Origin: Apoda limacodes
Lineage: Eukaryota; Arthropoda; Insecta; Lepidoptera; Limacodidae
Assembly (NCBI GenBank): GCA_946406115.1
Contig: OX291540.1
Location: forward strand, 9,792,563 to 9,856,562
DNA: 64,000 nt
Direction: 5' to 3'
This document shows, piece by piece, positions 21,701 to 36,700 of the stretch. Under the pieces are notes generated by a model that saw nothing but the letters and a program-made list of their open reading frames with translations, was not told the DNA's origin and made no database searches. Position numbers and translations under genes: made by a program. Positions within the stretch are counted from its first letter, which is position 1, and each line of letters starts with the position of its first letter.

Positions 21701-24700
21701 GTCGCTGCAAACGTAACGTAATAGACAGACGGGAAAAAGACAGAAGACTATCATAAGGAGAATGTGGTCTAAATACATACGAATTGTGATAGCAACGTTG
21801 TCAGTACGTGCTAGTTTCATACCAACTACCTGATATATAGCACCTTCTTTATAATGGAAGTTAATTTTAAACACTAACTCGTATTTATGAGTGTTCAAAC
21901 AAATGTGACATGGTAATGAAAACTATGAAAGTACCTTTTCTGCTTCTACTTTGGTTTCTTAGTTAACATCTTGCATTTTGTAAGATAAAAAATATCCGCT
22001 GTTGTACAAAACACAGGCGCTAGCCAGTTAATTTTTTAGAGCTTGCGGCAATAGAAATTATTGTAAATATATGCCTCACAGAAAAGATACAAAAAAATAG
22101 CCATTATCATGCTTGCCTAAGTTACCGTAATGTTCTCGTTACAGACACTCAACATTATCGATATTTCGGCCATAAAAAGCAAATTCTGATATGGGACAGC
22201 AGCAGGGCGCAGTGGGCCTTGCTTGCAGGCATCGAGAGTGGCGTCACGTGCGCACAGTTGCACGAGATGGGTGCTGGCGTTGTCACTGACGAACGACGAA
22301 TCAGAATGTGAGTATCATGTTGTGGTGGAACTACACGATCGTCCTATAATTGAACTTTAGATAGGTAGTTCGTGAGTGTTTGATGATGTTGGGTCGTCAC
22401 TAGGTTGGTGGAAAATTGTGGATATGTCAAAGGAGTCGGCCTCCTCCCACAAACAGTTTTGAACTGTTTGAAGGGAGTCATTATGTGATCTAACGAGAAT
22501 TAGTAATGGTCGGAGTTGGTTGAAAATAGTTTTGGATTGTTGGACGATCGTGTAGTGAAGCTTTAAAAGACAAAGGCGTTATCCAGCTTCTTTTAGAAAA
22601 ATCTTGCAAATGTGTAGTATCAAGGCAATATTCTTAGATACAAAAGTCGAGTTTGTGTTTGAGAACTTGTCTTGTATTGTGGTATTTATTTACCCTTTGT
22701 CCTAGTTAAAAAGTGAAGGTAAAGTCTGTAGGGTAGCTCTGCTGATGTAACCACAATCTTTGTGTTACAAAAACGGGCAATACGTGCTATTTACAAATTA
22801 GGATCTCGGATATCTCTTAGGGATAAATAAATAAATATTTTTGGACATTACACACAGCCTGTGGAGGGTGGTCTGCTCTTGCAAACTTCTTTGTATTCTT
22901 AGTATTTAGTCTTACTTTTTTGTTTTGTTTATTAATACTGTAAGACATTGATTATTTCTTAGTGATGAATACATAAACTGTCTTTTGTTTATATTAGATA
23001 CTTTTTTATGTTGTGCTTGTGCTTTATTTTTCATGTTTTTTATGTTTGTAATGGAAAGTGTCCTTTTATGATAGGGAGGGCATTTTCCAATATTTTAATT
23101 GGACGCTGTAAGAGAAAGGGAGAAAAGAAATGCCCTTGCTGAGTTTCTTGCCGGTTCTTCTCAGTACAAGGTCTCCCGCCCTGTAGACTTACGAACCGAT
23201 GGCGTAGTGACATTCATAAGTGTTCAATTATTGTAGCCTTAACTGAATAAATTGAATTTGAATTTGAATTAATTTGAATTTGAATTTATGTAAATACATA
23301 CATATCATACATTATTACACCCAGACTCAAGACAAACACAAATGTTAAGCACATAAATGTTTGTTCAGTGCAGGAATCGAACCCACAACCTCTGCACAGC
23401 AGCCGGCAACACTACCAACTAGGCTAGTAAATATTTTAACTTAAGCGTCGCAGTTCATATATGAAAAGCTTTTATATGTTCATAAAAATATTAATAGTTT
23501 CAGCAAGAAAAGTGACGTTCACAAAGTAAATACTAGGTGTAAAAATAAGCTGTTGGTGCATGATTATACACAAAATTAGTAACTCTTTTATGGGGCAATG
23601 TATACACTTTTACAACAAAGTTCCTAATAATATTCAAAAGCTATCAATAAGTAAATTTAAATCTTTTATCAAACAACAACTTTGTAAACAGGCATACTAC
23701 AATATTTCAGACTATGTAAATGCTAAACATCCATGGGACTGAAAATGCTTAATTACAGGACGCATAGGAAAACCAAATTAAAATGGAAATTTGTATGGCT
23801 TAAATTTTTAGCTATTGAGTTTCTTGCCAGATTCTTTACGGTAGAAATCAATATTGTGAACCGGATTTAAAAAAATAGTACTTCATAACTTTTCCAAACG
23901 ATTCAAAATTGTTTGGAAAAGCCTTATTTGAATAAAAAGTGAGTGAACATTACTGAAGTTTTTAAATTAAGGAAGTAAAGTAATTTGGATACGCGCATAG
24001 TCTCTTACACGCGAATTAATAACGTATACATAAAATAATGTAAATTGATATTTGATATAACCTGTATTTATTTACTAACTTATAAATATAATTTTAGTTA
24101 AGAGATGAAGTGCATCAAGCCATTGTTTTACGTTGTGCAAATGTTTTCACTACGGTGATGTGTGATTTTTTATTTTAGTGATTTTAGCGATCATGCGAAT
24201 GTAATGCGATTGTTTTATTAACCACGAGTTTATCAGAGTTATTTAATGTTATTGTTTGTTGAATGTATGTAACTAACAGTCCATACTTATTTTATTAATG
24301 CGAAAATAACTCTGTCCCTGTGTCTGTTACCCATTAAGGCTTAAACCGCTGAACCGATTTAGATGAAATTGAGTATGGAGATAGTTTGAGTCCCGGGAAA
24401 TGATATAGGAGTTTTTATCCCAATAAAATATAATAGTTCCCGCGAAAATAACTATAACCGGGCTTTAAAGAACTATAGCTTGCTATAGCAAACTACATTT
24501 GTATAATCAAGGAGCTGACGTAAGAATCCCACGTCTATAACCAAATTTGGGGCGGGTGGAGCCACTGGCAGAAGCTAGTTTGTGATATTGCGTTCTTACA
24601 CAAGTTCAGTGTAACTATGATATCTCAATTTCGTGTTGTTTACACAAAACCTAATTTTTAACAGTTAGAATTCGATATAAATAGAAGGTTGGAGAATCTA

Positions 24701-27700
24701 AAATATAGTTAAAAGTTCTGCTTTAATTATATTTTTTCTACTAGTCTACTATCTACGGATCCCAAATTGTTAGGTGATCATTTTGCATTGCGAATAAACT
24801 GCTAGTAAATGTAGCGATTGTATCTAATAATCTTAGTATGTACAGCTGTGAGCGATTTAAATTCTGATTTTAAAATTTTAATTTGAAAAAAATATCCAAT
24901 TCGATTGAATATCAGAGTACCTATCCGATTGCGAAAAAAATTATTTAGTTGTTAAATTTAGTGTATATTTACATATTCAAATTATATTACTCGTATGAAA
25001 GTGTTTCTTATAAAAGTTAGTTGCCGTTATTACTATCGGGTGGCGTTTTTTCCAGTTGGTGATTGTAAAGAAATTGTATTTGGACATGTTTACCTACCCC
25101 TTGATAAAAGAATACCGAATTTCGTCATATATTAAAGGGTTAATATAATTTTTCCCCAGGTTGAACATCTACGGTTTCAACGAGATCAAAGTCCCTGTTC
25201 AGACAATCATGACCCTCATCGTTTTGGAGGTTTTCAACCCGTTCTATGTGTTCCAATTGTTCACCATTGGCGTATGGCTTTCTGAGAAGTATTATTACTA
25301 CTGTATTGCCGTAGTGCTCATGTCCACCTTCGGTGTTGCCACTTCTGTTATACAGACCAAAAAGGTAAATATAAAATTGTTTGTGCAAAAAAATTGTAAA
25401 TCATCTATTTTATTGCTGATCTACTTTTTACTGAAATTTATTTTACTTTAGGTGTTGAATTATCATTGTTTTATACAATAATTACTATTGCTTATTTGCT
25501 TAATGTTAACTGCGTCGTACTATTATCAACTAAAATTCACTAAACCTACATATGTTATCTATTATGTAATATTGTGGTGTTCATTTTGTTTGACGATGAA
25601 TCTTTGAACCTTTCCTTACATTCGGTAGTAAAAAAAAATATAATTTATGTTGTCAAACCATAAAAAAAGAAAATGTTTGCACCATTCAGAAATTATGTCA
25701 GAGAATGTAGGAGTGTTTTAGTTCACCAATTGGCTGATGTGCATAGGCATTGGGATGATTCTTATACGATGTGTATGACTTGATACTTGTGCTAACCACT
25801 TTTTGGTATTTGTAATTAAAATTTTAATGAAGCTAATTTTATAGAATTCAATGCGTTGATAAATGTGTTTGTTGAACTGTGGTCGCGAATTTAAAGCTCC
25901 TAACCGATATTTGTGTCGGTGTGCAACTGTGCACCACGAAGACCACTGCATTCGGGGGTCTCGGGGGACTATTAATACTATGTAATTAACATAATGAATA
26001 AGATTAAAAACTCAAGTAAAATGCTTTGCAAGATATATTTTTTCAGACTCGTAATATGTTCGTTACGGGTACGATAAGCATGCCCTTTGCATAGGGTACC
26101 CGTTTTATTTTTATAATTTTTCTTTTTGTAACGGAATCCTAAAAATAGCTTTGCAATGTTTGTACCAGTTTTTTGATTATATTTCATAAATGTGTTGTTT
26201 ACTTAAAGCAAATTTCTGAGTCGCCTTTTTTCAGCGAACGTTTTGCTAAGTAGACTCGTCAAAGTAGATTTTTTTAGCGATTGCTTATTTTATGTGCGCA
26301 TTATTTATCTGTGTCATAATGTAATGTTCATTTGTTTTACTAGTCTCGAGTTTTATCAATCGTTTTTTTTCCTGCAGTTCGCAAGTAAGAACTCGGCCTT
26401 TAGTTCTTTACGGTCTGTAGTCTGGAAATTTTGATCAGCGGGTCGACTCCGTAAAAAGATTGCTAACCTTTTTGAAAGAAATAAGATATACATTGCGATT
26501 TCGCGACAATCGATGAATTTCTTACGTGATTTCAAATGCGCAATGTACATCTTATTTCTATGATGGATTTCAAACGAGAATTGTTAGCTGTCATTTTACG
26601 GAATCGCGCCGCAGATCATCATTTCTGTATTGAAACTGCCCTTCCTGGTTTGACAGCTGGCATACGGAAAAATTAGTACAGAAACTACTAGTCCGTAGTA
26701 TATTATATTCTCTTTGTACTAGTCTAAGATCAATAGTTACGAAGATAGAGTAGAATAGAATAAGGGTCTTGATGAGATCTATCACTTCTGTACAGAAACT
26801 ACTAGTCTACGTTCAAGAGACCCCTATTTAACCCCCCTTACGTAAGAATCTCGCAAAAACCGTTTTTAGTTTAACCGTACGCCATTAAAGACAGCTATTT
26901 TGAGAATTACAAAAATGTCTAATACCAGCAGTTGTGTAGTCGGGGTTTATTAAGATAAAATTTAAAAAAAAGTGATGATAAATTTATTGAATCATAAACG
27001 AAGCAAACGTGAAATATTACTACTAAAATAATAAAACAGAAAAAAACCAAGACTATTTAATCTGCGAACACTAAGATAAGCTATTAATAAATAATAAATA
27101 TCTAAAACTTACGAACGCTGAAAAATGAGACTCGAAATTTGAAAAACCTTTGCACGATGTTGCTTAAAAAATTTCGAGGGTTAATGATAAATGTTTTAAT
27201 ATAGAATCAGCAAAATCTTCGAGCTACAGTAGAGGCACATGATGTGGTGCAGCTTAGCGATGGTCGCGAAATTAGCAGTGGAGAGTTGGCGCCGGGCGAT
27301 ATTGTATTAATCCCGTCCCGAAGTTTCACCTTGCTCTACGACGCTGTGCTGCTAAGTGGGTCAGCTGTAGTCAACGAAAGCATGCTCACCGGTATTTTTT
27401 TTTTCAACGCACCTGTTCGTAAAATGACTGTTATTGCAATAATTTTAGGTTACTAGCGCACCTTACAAAATACGCATGTGTTTTTCTATACATTCTCACA
27501 TAAGTGTAATAACTTTTTTATTATATCTATTGGCGGCTTCGCTAGCCAGTGCATATTCATTGAAAAGCGTCTCACGTTATTTTCATTTGATTTCGCACGC
27601 GGGTGTGAAAACTTTCGTATGAAATTCATCAGAAACTCGGTCTATTGATTTATAAGCTTTTTAATTTAACATACAAAAAATATAAAATTTAGAATCACAT

Positions 27701-30700
27701 AGGAATGTAATTACCACAAAATTATCTAAAAATATCATTTTGAAACTTCTAAGATTTTTTATTTTTTCGGTTTCAGGGGAATCCATTCCAGTATCGAAAA
27801 CAACACTACTCCGTGTAGACAAAACTTACGATTTTAAAGAGCATGCGTCCAGCACATTGTTCAGCGGAACCCGAGTAATTCAGACGCGGTCTTATAACAA
27901 CGAACCAGTCAAGTGAGTTTTTGTTTATTTAACAAATTTAAAGGCCCGATATTTTGAAAGTTTTTTAATGCATATTTTCAATTCCTTTGCCACTATAAGG
28001 ACGGTGTATTTTTATTAGTGTAGAAATAGCTGTCCTGAGTCCTGTCATCAAATTCATCGTAAATCAAACTTAAGATTATTCCTAGACTTGAGGGATTATA
28101 ATTACTTTGGATGGTAGCTTTTATGACTAATCCATCCATAGCTATGAAACTTTAGACAAAAAAACCGTAGACTGGCATGTTAGTGAACCTGTGTGTACAC
28201 AGTCATCGTTCAAACAAGCAATTTTAATCGCGTTCCTAAACTGTATGATAACTAACAGAAACAAATAAAATAATAATAACTATCAGAACCGAAACAAATT
28301 ACGTACGCCTTAACCGTATGTACTCATTTTTCTTTATATTTTTTTTTAAGGGTTTTGGTCCTTCGTACCGGATACAATACCGCCAAGGGTCAGCTGGTGC
28401 GGAGCATCCTGTACCCAGTTCCGGCTGACTTCAAGTTCGATCGGGACTCTTACAAGTTTATTATTATACTGTCCTGTTTGGCGATTATTGGACTGTCTTA
28501 TACCATCGGTTTGAAGGTGAGGAAATTTCCCTTGACGTATTATTTACATATTTTTATAACAAGACAATATTCAGAAGTAATAATAGGAGATTAAGAAAGA
28601 ACCTTTTATTAGCTTGAACTGTATGTATGTATGTATGTAACGGAATCTTTCAACGCAATTTTATCCACTTCAAGACGTCTAATTGATTTGAAAATTTGCA
28701 CACGTATTGACCAGTGACAATACAAAAAATTATCTGAACATGCCCTGTGACCCCCTCTTGTAATTGCACCTTAGTAAGAGTGAAGCCAAAGGCCGAACTC
28801 CGCGTAGGAATGAAACTCTGGGTTATCCCCCCGATTGACCACGCACCACATAACCCCCCCTGCCCCAAATATAATTTCTGATTGAGATAAAAATTGATAC
28901 CTGACCTCGGCAGAGTTCGGCGATTGCTATTTTTGAAAAAAAAAATGGGTTCCACCACGCTTTTTTTACAATGGAATTCATTTTCTTTTTATTACTATTT
29001 TAGGCATACAGATCACTTAGCCCAGGTGATATAGTGATCAAAGCGCTGGATATAATAACTATAGTAATTCCGCCGGCACTTCCGGCCGCCATGACTGTGG
29101 GACGTTTGTACGCAGTGAACCGCCTGCAGCGAGCTCGGATCGCTTGTCTTAACACACGTGCCGTTAACGTCAGCGGGTCGTTAGACTGCATATGCTTCGA
29201 CAAGGTATGTACTGTATTTATCATTAGAAAACTAAGCTATCCTCCGACAAGGTACAATTTTATAAAGTAAATGGCCTTTACCCGCGGCTTTTATCATCGC
29301 TATGATTAATCGATATAAAAGTACCATGGGTAAAATAATCAAGTCATACAAGTTGCCTATACTTATTCTCCAGGTAATCTACATGCAAACAAGTGCCAAT
29401 GTTTCATCCAGGTGAACCACGACTAAGACGCAAAGTTTTATATTTTTTCTGTCCCTTAAGCTACCCCTGTGCCTAAAACAAATCATCTTGTTGCACCGAT
29501 GCGATATGAAAAAAAGTGCTCAGCGGCTTTACCACCGGAAAAATTCGACTGTTTTTAAAAGTATTCACACCTCGGGCTATCCCCGTAAAAATGGAGTAAT
29601 CCCGATCCTTTGTTGCGACGTAAACGAATAGTGGCCTGTGGTGTCTTAAAACTCGGAATAAAACTATCCTATGTCCGCCGTTTCTTTAGCTATTCCTATT
29701 ACAAAATTCAGGTTACTCTGTTACTTCTTTGCGATGTGAAAGAGAAGAGCCTTGTAGATTTCTGTGCCTATGCCAAAAGTTACGAAAAAACAGGTCAATT
29801 AATATCTCCGTTCCAAAATTAAGAAGTAACAAAACAGACAGAACAGACTTTCGCATTTGTCCATAACTTCCATTGCACGGAATTTAAATGATTGTATTCA
29901 CCATGTCACTTCATATTTTGTACCACTCTGTATTCATTTACAAAGACATCATATCTGATCTCTGGAAAGGGATGTATTGTAAACTAACTTTTGGCCCATT
30001 GAAGTTAGGCTTTTTTTCTCACAAACCTAACCTTGATAGGCAGTGTGTTTTTAAATTTAAAGCACATTAAAGTAATATACAAAATTTAAGTACTTGTAAA
30101 TTGTCTAAACTATTATATGCTATTCTTCTCTTTTCCCAAATAAAAATATTAAAAAATATTGACTTCTTGACAAACCTTTATTCACATGGTCATTTTAATG
30201 TAATCTATATTGTTTTTATTATTTCTTTCCAGACAGGTACTTTAACCGAGGATGGTCTAGATATGTGGGGGGTGGTTCCTGTTAGCACGGCAACGTTTCC
30301 CCCCCACCTTGGTACAGCTGTGAGGGATCCTCGCCAACTAAATGATTTGCATCATCTCAAATTGGGTATGGCTTCATGTCACAGTTTGTCGATGGTAGAC
30401 GGGAAATTGGATGGAGATCCATTAGATTTAAAGGTAAGTGTTTTTGATATTTAAAATTTCTTCAGGTAAGCTATATATTTAAGATCAAGTAGAGGTATCT
30501 GTTTAATACAAAATGCTTGAAAAATCTTTATTTTCTAGTGAAAATTTAGCTATTCAATGATACTCGATGGAGCAATAAAATATTTTTCATCCCTACTTTT
30601 CATATAGGGGAGGTTTCCTTAATTATTTTTTCCAAATTAAGATTTTAACAGTAAAAATTTTAATTTTATAAATTATTTTATTTTGAATTCCAGCTCTATA

Positions 30701-33700
30701 GTCTAAAAAGTTTCTAAATGAAAAAAATTGTGACAGCTTACGGAAAGATATGGCGAATGTTGCTCGACTACGGAACCCTAAAATAAAATAAAATGCTTTA
30801 TTTCTTAAAAATAGGTTATCATAACACTTTTTGAAGTCAATAAACTATTTCTAGTTATTGCCGCTTTGAAGTCAAAATGGTAAAGAAAAAACGGTGAAAG
30901 CAACTCTCCAGCAGTCGCTCTTTTAAATTATAATCATTCAAACCAAATTACCAAGGAAATTATGTTAAATAAAATTATATAATTTTGAATTAATAAAAAT
31001 ATATAATTTATAAAAAGGATAAAAAAGAAATGCATTTTTATCAACAAGGTTGTCTTAAATTGTGTTTATAAGTAAATAATAATTTTTTTGACAAGTTTTT
31101 GTTTTACAATTTTTTTAAACTTTTTTTCATTTAATTTACATAATTCTGCAAGGATTTTATTGTCAAAACGGCTACATTGTCCTTTGAACGATTTATCAAT
31201 TTTCTTTAAGCCTTGTGTGGATCAGAGCAAGTTTGTGTATATTTCGAGCGTAACGATTATGAATATCGCTATTTATTAGTAAATTATTCTATCTAATCTT
31301 GTTATTGAATATCTTTGTGGTCTACACACCTTCGGAGAGTGTGGCCAATCCAAATCTGATCTTTCGGTTAATCAGTATGGACGCTGTTGTAGGTGTTTGT
31401 TCGAGATATTCTCTGATCAGTAGATTCCTAGGATTCGATGACGGCATTCACAGATAGAATACTAGCTAAGCTAAGATGATATTGACGAATAATTTATTAT
31501 CTATGGTTTGAACATGTTTGCGATGAATACTGAAACACAAAAAGAAAATTTTTTAATTTGATTGTAACTTAAGAACTGCAACTAAATAGTTATATTATTG
31601 TATATTATTTTGTTCTATTTTTTTCCTATCAGTCAATAGATTGCAGTACGCTAACTTTAAAATTGTAAGTGTTAAATTATATATAATCTAAGTTTCATTT
31701 TAAGTCGCACCATTCAGCTAGTTGCATTTGTTTCTGTATGTAATGAAGTAGGGATTTTGTAGATGTTCGAGTCGACAGGTTGGAGTTTGGAGGTGCCAAA
31801 TGTTCCAGACCTGAAAAACTACTCAGTTTTGACAAGTACAGTGGTTAGACCTAAGAAAACGACCAACATCAATGTTGACGATATCAACGTTAGTACGAAC
31901 ACCGTTCTATTATAAAGATATAATGTACTACAATTCTTTCAATTACCTTACAATTACAATTCTTTACAAAAAAAGTACCATATTCAGTGCCTACTAAAAT
32001 TGAACTTGATGGCCGAGAAAACCTCTATAAATCATATTTTTTAAAAATAGTAAAAAAACCGAAGAATACTTTGTTTTTTGTTCAGCTGTTAATAAACACC
32101 AGTTTGTATAATACGAGTAGTAGCCATGTATCAACGGAGTTTTTTCCATCAGATTCCGTTGGAACTGGGTATAGTCCAGCAGTACACGTTCGTTTCCTCG
32201 CTGCAGCGCTCTTCGGTAGTCTGCCGAATGCTGGGCGAAGACGTGCTTCGAGTCTACTGTAAAGGAGCACCCGAGATGTTGCGTACACTGTGTACACCAG
32301 AGAGTGGTATATTCTATTATTGTTATATCACGTATAACTTATTAAAAAGTCCCACCCCAAAAACATCTGCCTCTGAATGTATTGATATCTGATGATTTCG
32401 ACCTAAAATCATACTCCCTCTTCTGTATTTGTCCTTTGTTCATTGATTTTTTTGATCACCTATATTTAAATATTCTTGTGAGATACTTGACCAGTTTCGC
32501 AATCAACGATATTAAGCTGAAATATAGTGACACATTCATTTATCATTAATCACTATTAACCATTGAGTCTCTGAAACCATAAGTGCTGTGGTAATAAATA
32601 ATGTGTGTATAGTAATAAATCTTGGACTTAAGGTTTACCTTTCGCTCTCAGATAGTTACTAAACAAGGAAATTTGAGAAATTCTAAATCGTCCTAGAAAT
32701 ACAGACATTTAATTATTTCTTGAGACACAAGTACGATAAGCCAAGATATCATAAATTATTTTCTTAAAAAATAATTACGGTACTGGCCAACTTTTATGTA
32801 ATTTTTGATTTTTTCTTTATTTTACCGAATTTATAGTAGGGGAATAAGTGCTCGTTATTTTTAATACATATACATTATAACAGCGTGATTGACTATGGCC
32901 CAAGACTCCTTCAAGAAGAGGCCTGCTCCCCTGCTTTGTGGCGTATAACGGCTAAAGTGAAACTGACTAAACCACGGACGCAAAGCACGAAGTTTCGTAC
33001 AATAACCGGTCACTATTTGACTCTGTTAAAACCGGACTCTGTGATGCGTGCCTCGGCTATGCCTCGGCCCGCATAATAACCATCGGCCGGTTATGCTGCG
33101 TTTTGGTGTCATGGCAGTAATCTACTATGAATGCTGCGCAATAATTAAAACCTAATAAAGATAAATAAAATTTAATAAATAAATACAATAAAATACCGAT
33201 AACCTAAGCAATATTCTGTACAATATACATTTTACATTTTTATTTTCTTTTCGACAACTTATAATATAATATTATAATATTTTATCAATTCATACTTTAT
33301 CAAAATGTTTTTGACAACTGAACACATGCTAAAAAGTCAACGTACAAAATTCTTCGTGTTTCGCGTCCGTGTTGTACCAATATTTACTGCAAAGCTATAT
33401 AATTTTTTAACATTATGTGATTTAAGGTTATCTTGTTTAATACGCAGTGCCAGAAGATTTAAATGCGGTGTTAAATTCTTATGCGGAGAAGGGTTACAGA
33501 GTGATAGCGCTCTCCACGCGCGTTCTAGAAGCTACCATCAAACAAGTGCAGTGCATGACCAGGGAAGAGGTAATAATACATTTTATATTTCCTTAACTTT
33601 TAAAGCAGATATCTTTATCTTCTCATCATATTAGTCTTCCAAAACTTTCCAGATGTTTTTTATTGTATTTTTTATTTATTACTTACTAACTATTCGTACC

Positions 33701-36700
33701 TGGCGTCGTCCAGACGAATTGCCTAATACTTTCACGTTCTGGTAGTTACAAACACAATAAAGAAGGAATCAACCAAGTTATGCCGCTCTAAATGATGCTC
33801 CGTCAGTGATGTTATTTTGTACAGAAGGTTGTGTTCAATGTAAAATGGTTTCGTTTATACTTGCAAAAATTAAGTTTAAACAATATTTAAACTTTAAAAA
33901 ATACTGGTAAATGTTAATTACATTTACAGAAAATTTGATCATATATGCGAAAGTGAGTTGTCTCGTTTGTTTGACTTACCTTCACGTCGCAACGGAGCAT
34001 CCAATTTAGTTAAAATTAACAGGCACAGATTTAGTTTAAGGGTACGGAGAAGGAAATAGACTAATTTTTATCCCTGGAAATTGAATTTATCCTGCAGGAA
34101 TAACCATAATCGAATTCCACGTGGACGACCTGTAGTTACTCCTTTTGCAAACTTCGTTATTTCCGATTTCGGAGTTCCGTTAGAAACCCACGATCCCACT
34201 GATAACCATATTTAGTAGTTCTTTATAAATGTAGACCAAGTAATTAATAGGACATTAGAAATGCCCAATATAAGGGGGCAATATGATAAAAAATTACATT
34301 GACCGGGCTTTATGAATAATGCCTTTAATTAAATTATTTTGATGTGTGACAAATATTCTTTGCCATTATTATTATATCATAATAATATATATATTATAAA
34401 ATCAATATTATAAGTAAAACAAAACTTTAATATTAAATCAAAAGTATAAAACGAATCTTAGTTTTGGGGATAACGAGACTTTCCTTACATATGTTTAATA
34501 CAAAATTAAGTAATCACAGCACTATAAAATAACTAATGAGTGGTGCAGTGGTAGAGCTGCAATGTCAAAGGTGTCAAAGGGTTCGATTCCCGGTAAGGGA
34601 CCATCAAAATTGCTACAGTTTATTAATTTTAAAGTTGTGTCGACTCTGGTTCGTGCCCCGCCTATCACGATTTTGAGACAGAATAACATCGGTAAAACGT
34701 GGGTGTTACAGGCATACGTTACATTTCTGGCTACCCACTTGCAGATAATTGTCGTGATGATATGTATTTATTTATTGAAATACAAATTAAAAATCTAAAA
34801 AGCTGTATATTTTAACATAACTCGGACTTATGATTTAAAAATTAAAGATGAATTAAGGTAGTAAGTAACCCATTAAGATTATTTTCCATTTATTAGAACA
34901 ATTTACACTATGATGGCATTTGGAAAATCTCTGAGTCCGGATATCTTTAATAAAAAACAAACCTTTCCTTGCATAATCGAAATTAGTTTCTTGTATAAAA
35001 TTGATTAAGGTTTGAGGCTGTTATTTAATAACAGTAGCAAGTACATTACTTCCATTGTTGTGAGATCTATCAACCTCTGGAATGCGAACTCAGTATAGTG
35101 TCACCTATTTTATCCCTAGGATATTTACCGATAGATGCATCTAGCATTTTATTAGCTTGTATCTGCAATTTACTTAAAGCCAGTTTCCTAACAAGCATAA
35201 CATTTCCTTGCCAGATCTTCACACTTCGCATTTCTATTTTAGCGGTCCCTGATTAGTAGGAGCGTGTCACATGGTTGTTCCTGCTCCCCGCGCCCTGCCA
35301 AACATACCCTTAATTATCAACCAGCATGCCCAACAATCACATAGCAATATTCATAAGGACGAGACGCTGTGATAAATAATGAAGCATAAATGATTGTTAG
35401 TTACATGGCCTGATTCGACACGTCATTATTCATAATGCCCAGGCATTGTAAATAATGCCCACATTAATCACTTGGTCCATAAAATATAAGTACATATATA
35501 AGTTTGTAGATATACTAGACTTCCATGCGGTAGAAATTCAAATCTGTTATATAGGGGGATTCATCAAGTAGGTACATAAACTATATGGTTTAGGTAGAAC
35601 ATGATTTGGAGTTCCTTGGGCTGGTGATAATGGACAACAGGTTGAAAGCGGCTACGACCGGCGTCATCAGGGAACTGAAAGAAGCCAATATACATGTCGT
35701 CATGATTACAGGTAATTTTACTTTTAATATAATTGTTTAATGTTTATACCGTTTTGTATTTAAATAATACTGTACCATATGTGTATGTGTGTATGACATG
35801 TATTATATAAAGTATTATTTTTACATTAACCAAGACGATGCAACATAAGTTTGGAACAACATACATACATATCTTTACTAAAAAAATGTTACCTTCTTTT
35901 GTAATTGACTACCTTCTTTCAGCAATGTCGGCCTTTCCTTCTTTCAGCAATGATGCAAGTTTTACATAAAACGTATTATTTGCAGAGACGATGCACAGCA
36001 TCTGTGAGATGGCGTTGTAGTACTTCTGTTCCATTTCAACCAATCACATCGCTTTTCGATCGCCCGCCAACGATCGACCAATCAGCGTCAAGTTTTTAAC
36101 CACGTGGCCCCAGGAAGGGCGCATGCAGCGCTCAGTCTTTCATAGAAGTGTCAAACCAGGAGCCTTTAAATGGATGCTGTGCATCGTCTCTGCAAATAAT
36201 ACAAGTTTTATTTTTATGTAAAACTTGCATCATTATTTGGCATGTGACGATGCACAGCATCTGTGAGAGACGTGTCTATAGCTCCTGGCGGCCACATAAT
36301 GACGCTATGTGAAAAAAGCTGACTATAAAATAATAACCTTGAAGGTTAATTCTCAGTCTTATACTCAATTTTAACAATATTTAGGTATTTTATGGTTACT
36401 ATAAAAGTAATCCTTAAATTTATCAATAATTAATTAAAATCAACAACATTAACATCTACAAGGCAATACCCACTATAATTCAAACATTATTTAATCAAGT
36501 AATAATAATATTAAGTAGGTTCAAAGTTAATTGTTAAGTTAGAAGGGGAAGGGCCCGATCTACCTTTTATTTGCTTACAATAAAATCGCGTGAATGTATT
36601 TTCGCTACGCTAGTTTCCTCGAGCCAAAATATCCTCTATAGGAAAATTTTCATACCAGTTCAGGGACGCTACAACCGAACGCAAACTGCCAGGTGTTGCA

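Larger units (their letters stand above)
22725..23945 (+). mobile_element. LINE A 3' end, second copy, interrupted
   Basis: Bases 22725-22826 and 23436-23945 match LINE A at about 17380-17470 and 17480-18070. Shared protein is SNSFMGQCIHFYNKVPN. The copy ends with the 3' UTR block TTGTGAACCGGATT. It is split by a 0.6-kb insertion at 22827-23435. A short open frame at 23560-23742 is the end of the LINE ORF2. Confidence 0.75.

Noticed and set aside
21602..21898. 98-codon - strand frame with a hydrophobic run
   Set aside because: No motif, in the intron between ATPase exons 4 and 5, and no splice context; likely chance or repeat-derived.
32082..32297. - strand frame across ATPase exon 13
   Set aside because: Antisense shadow of the conserved nucleotide-binding segment.
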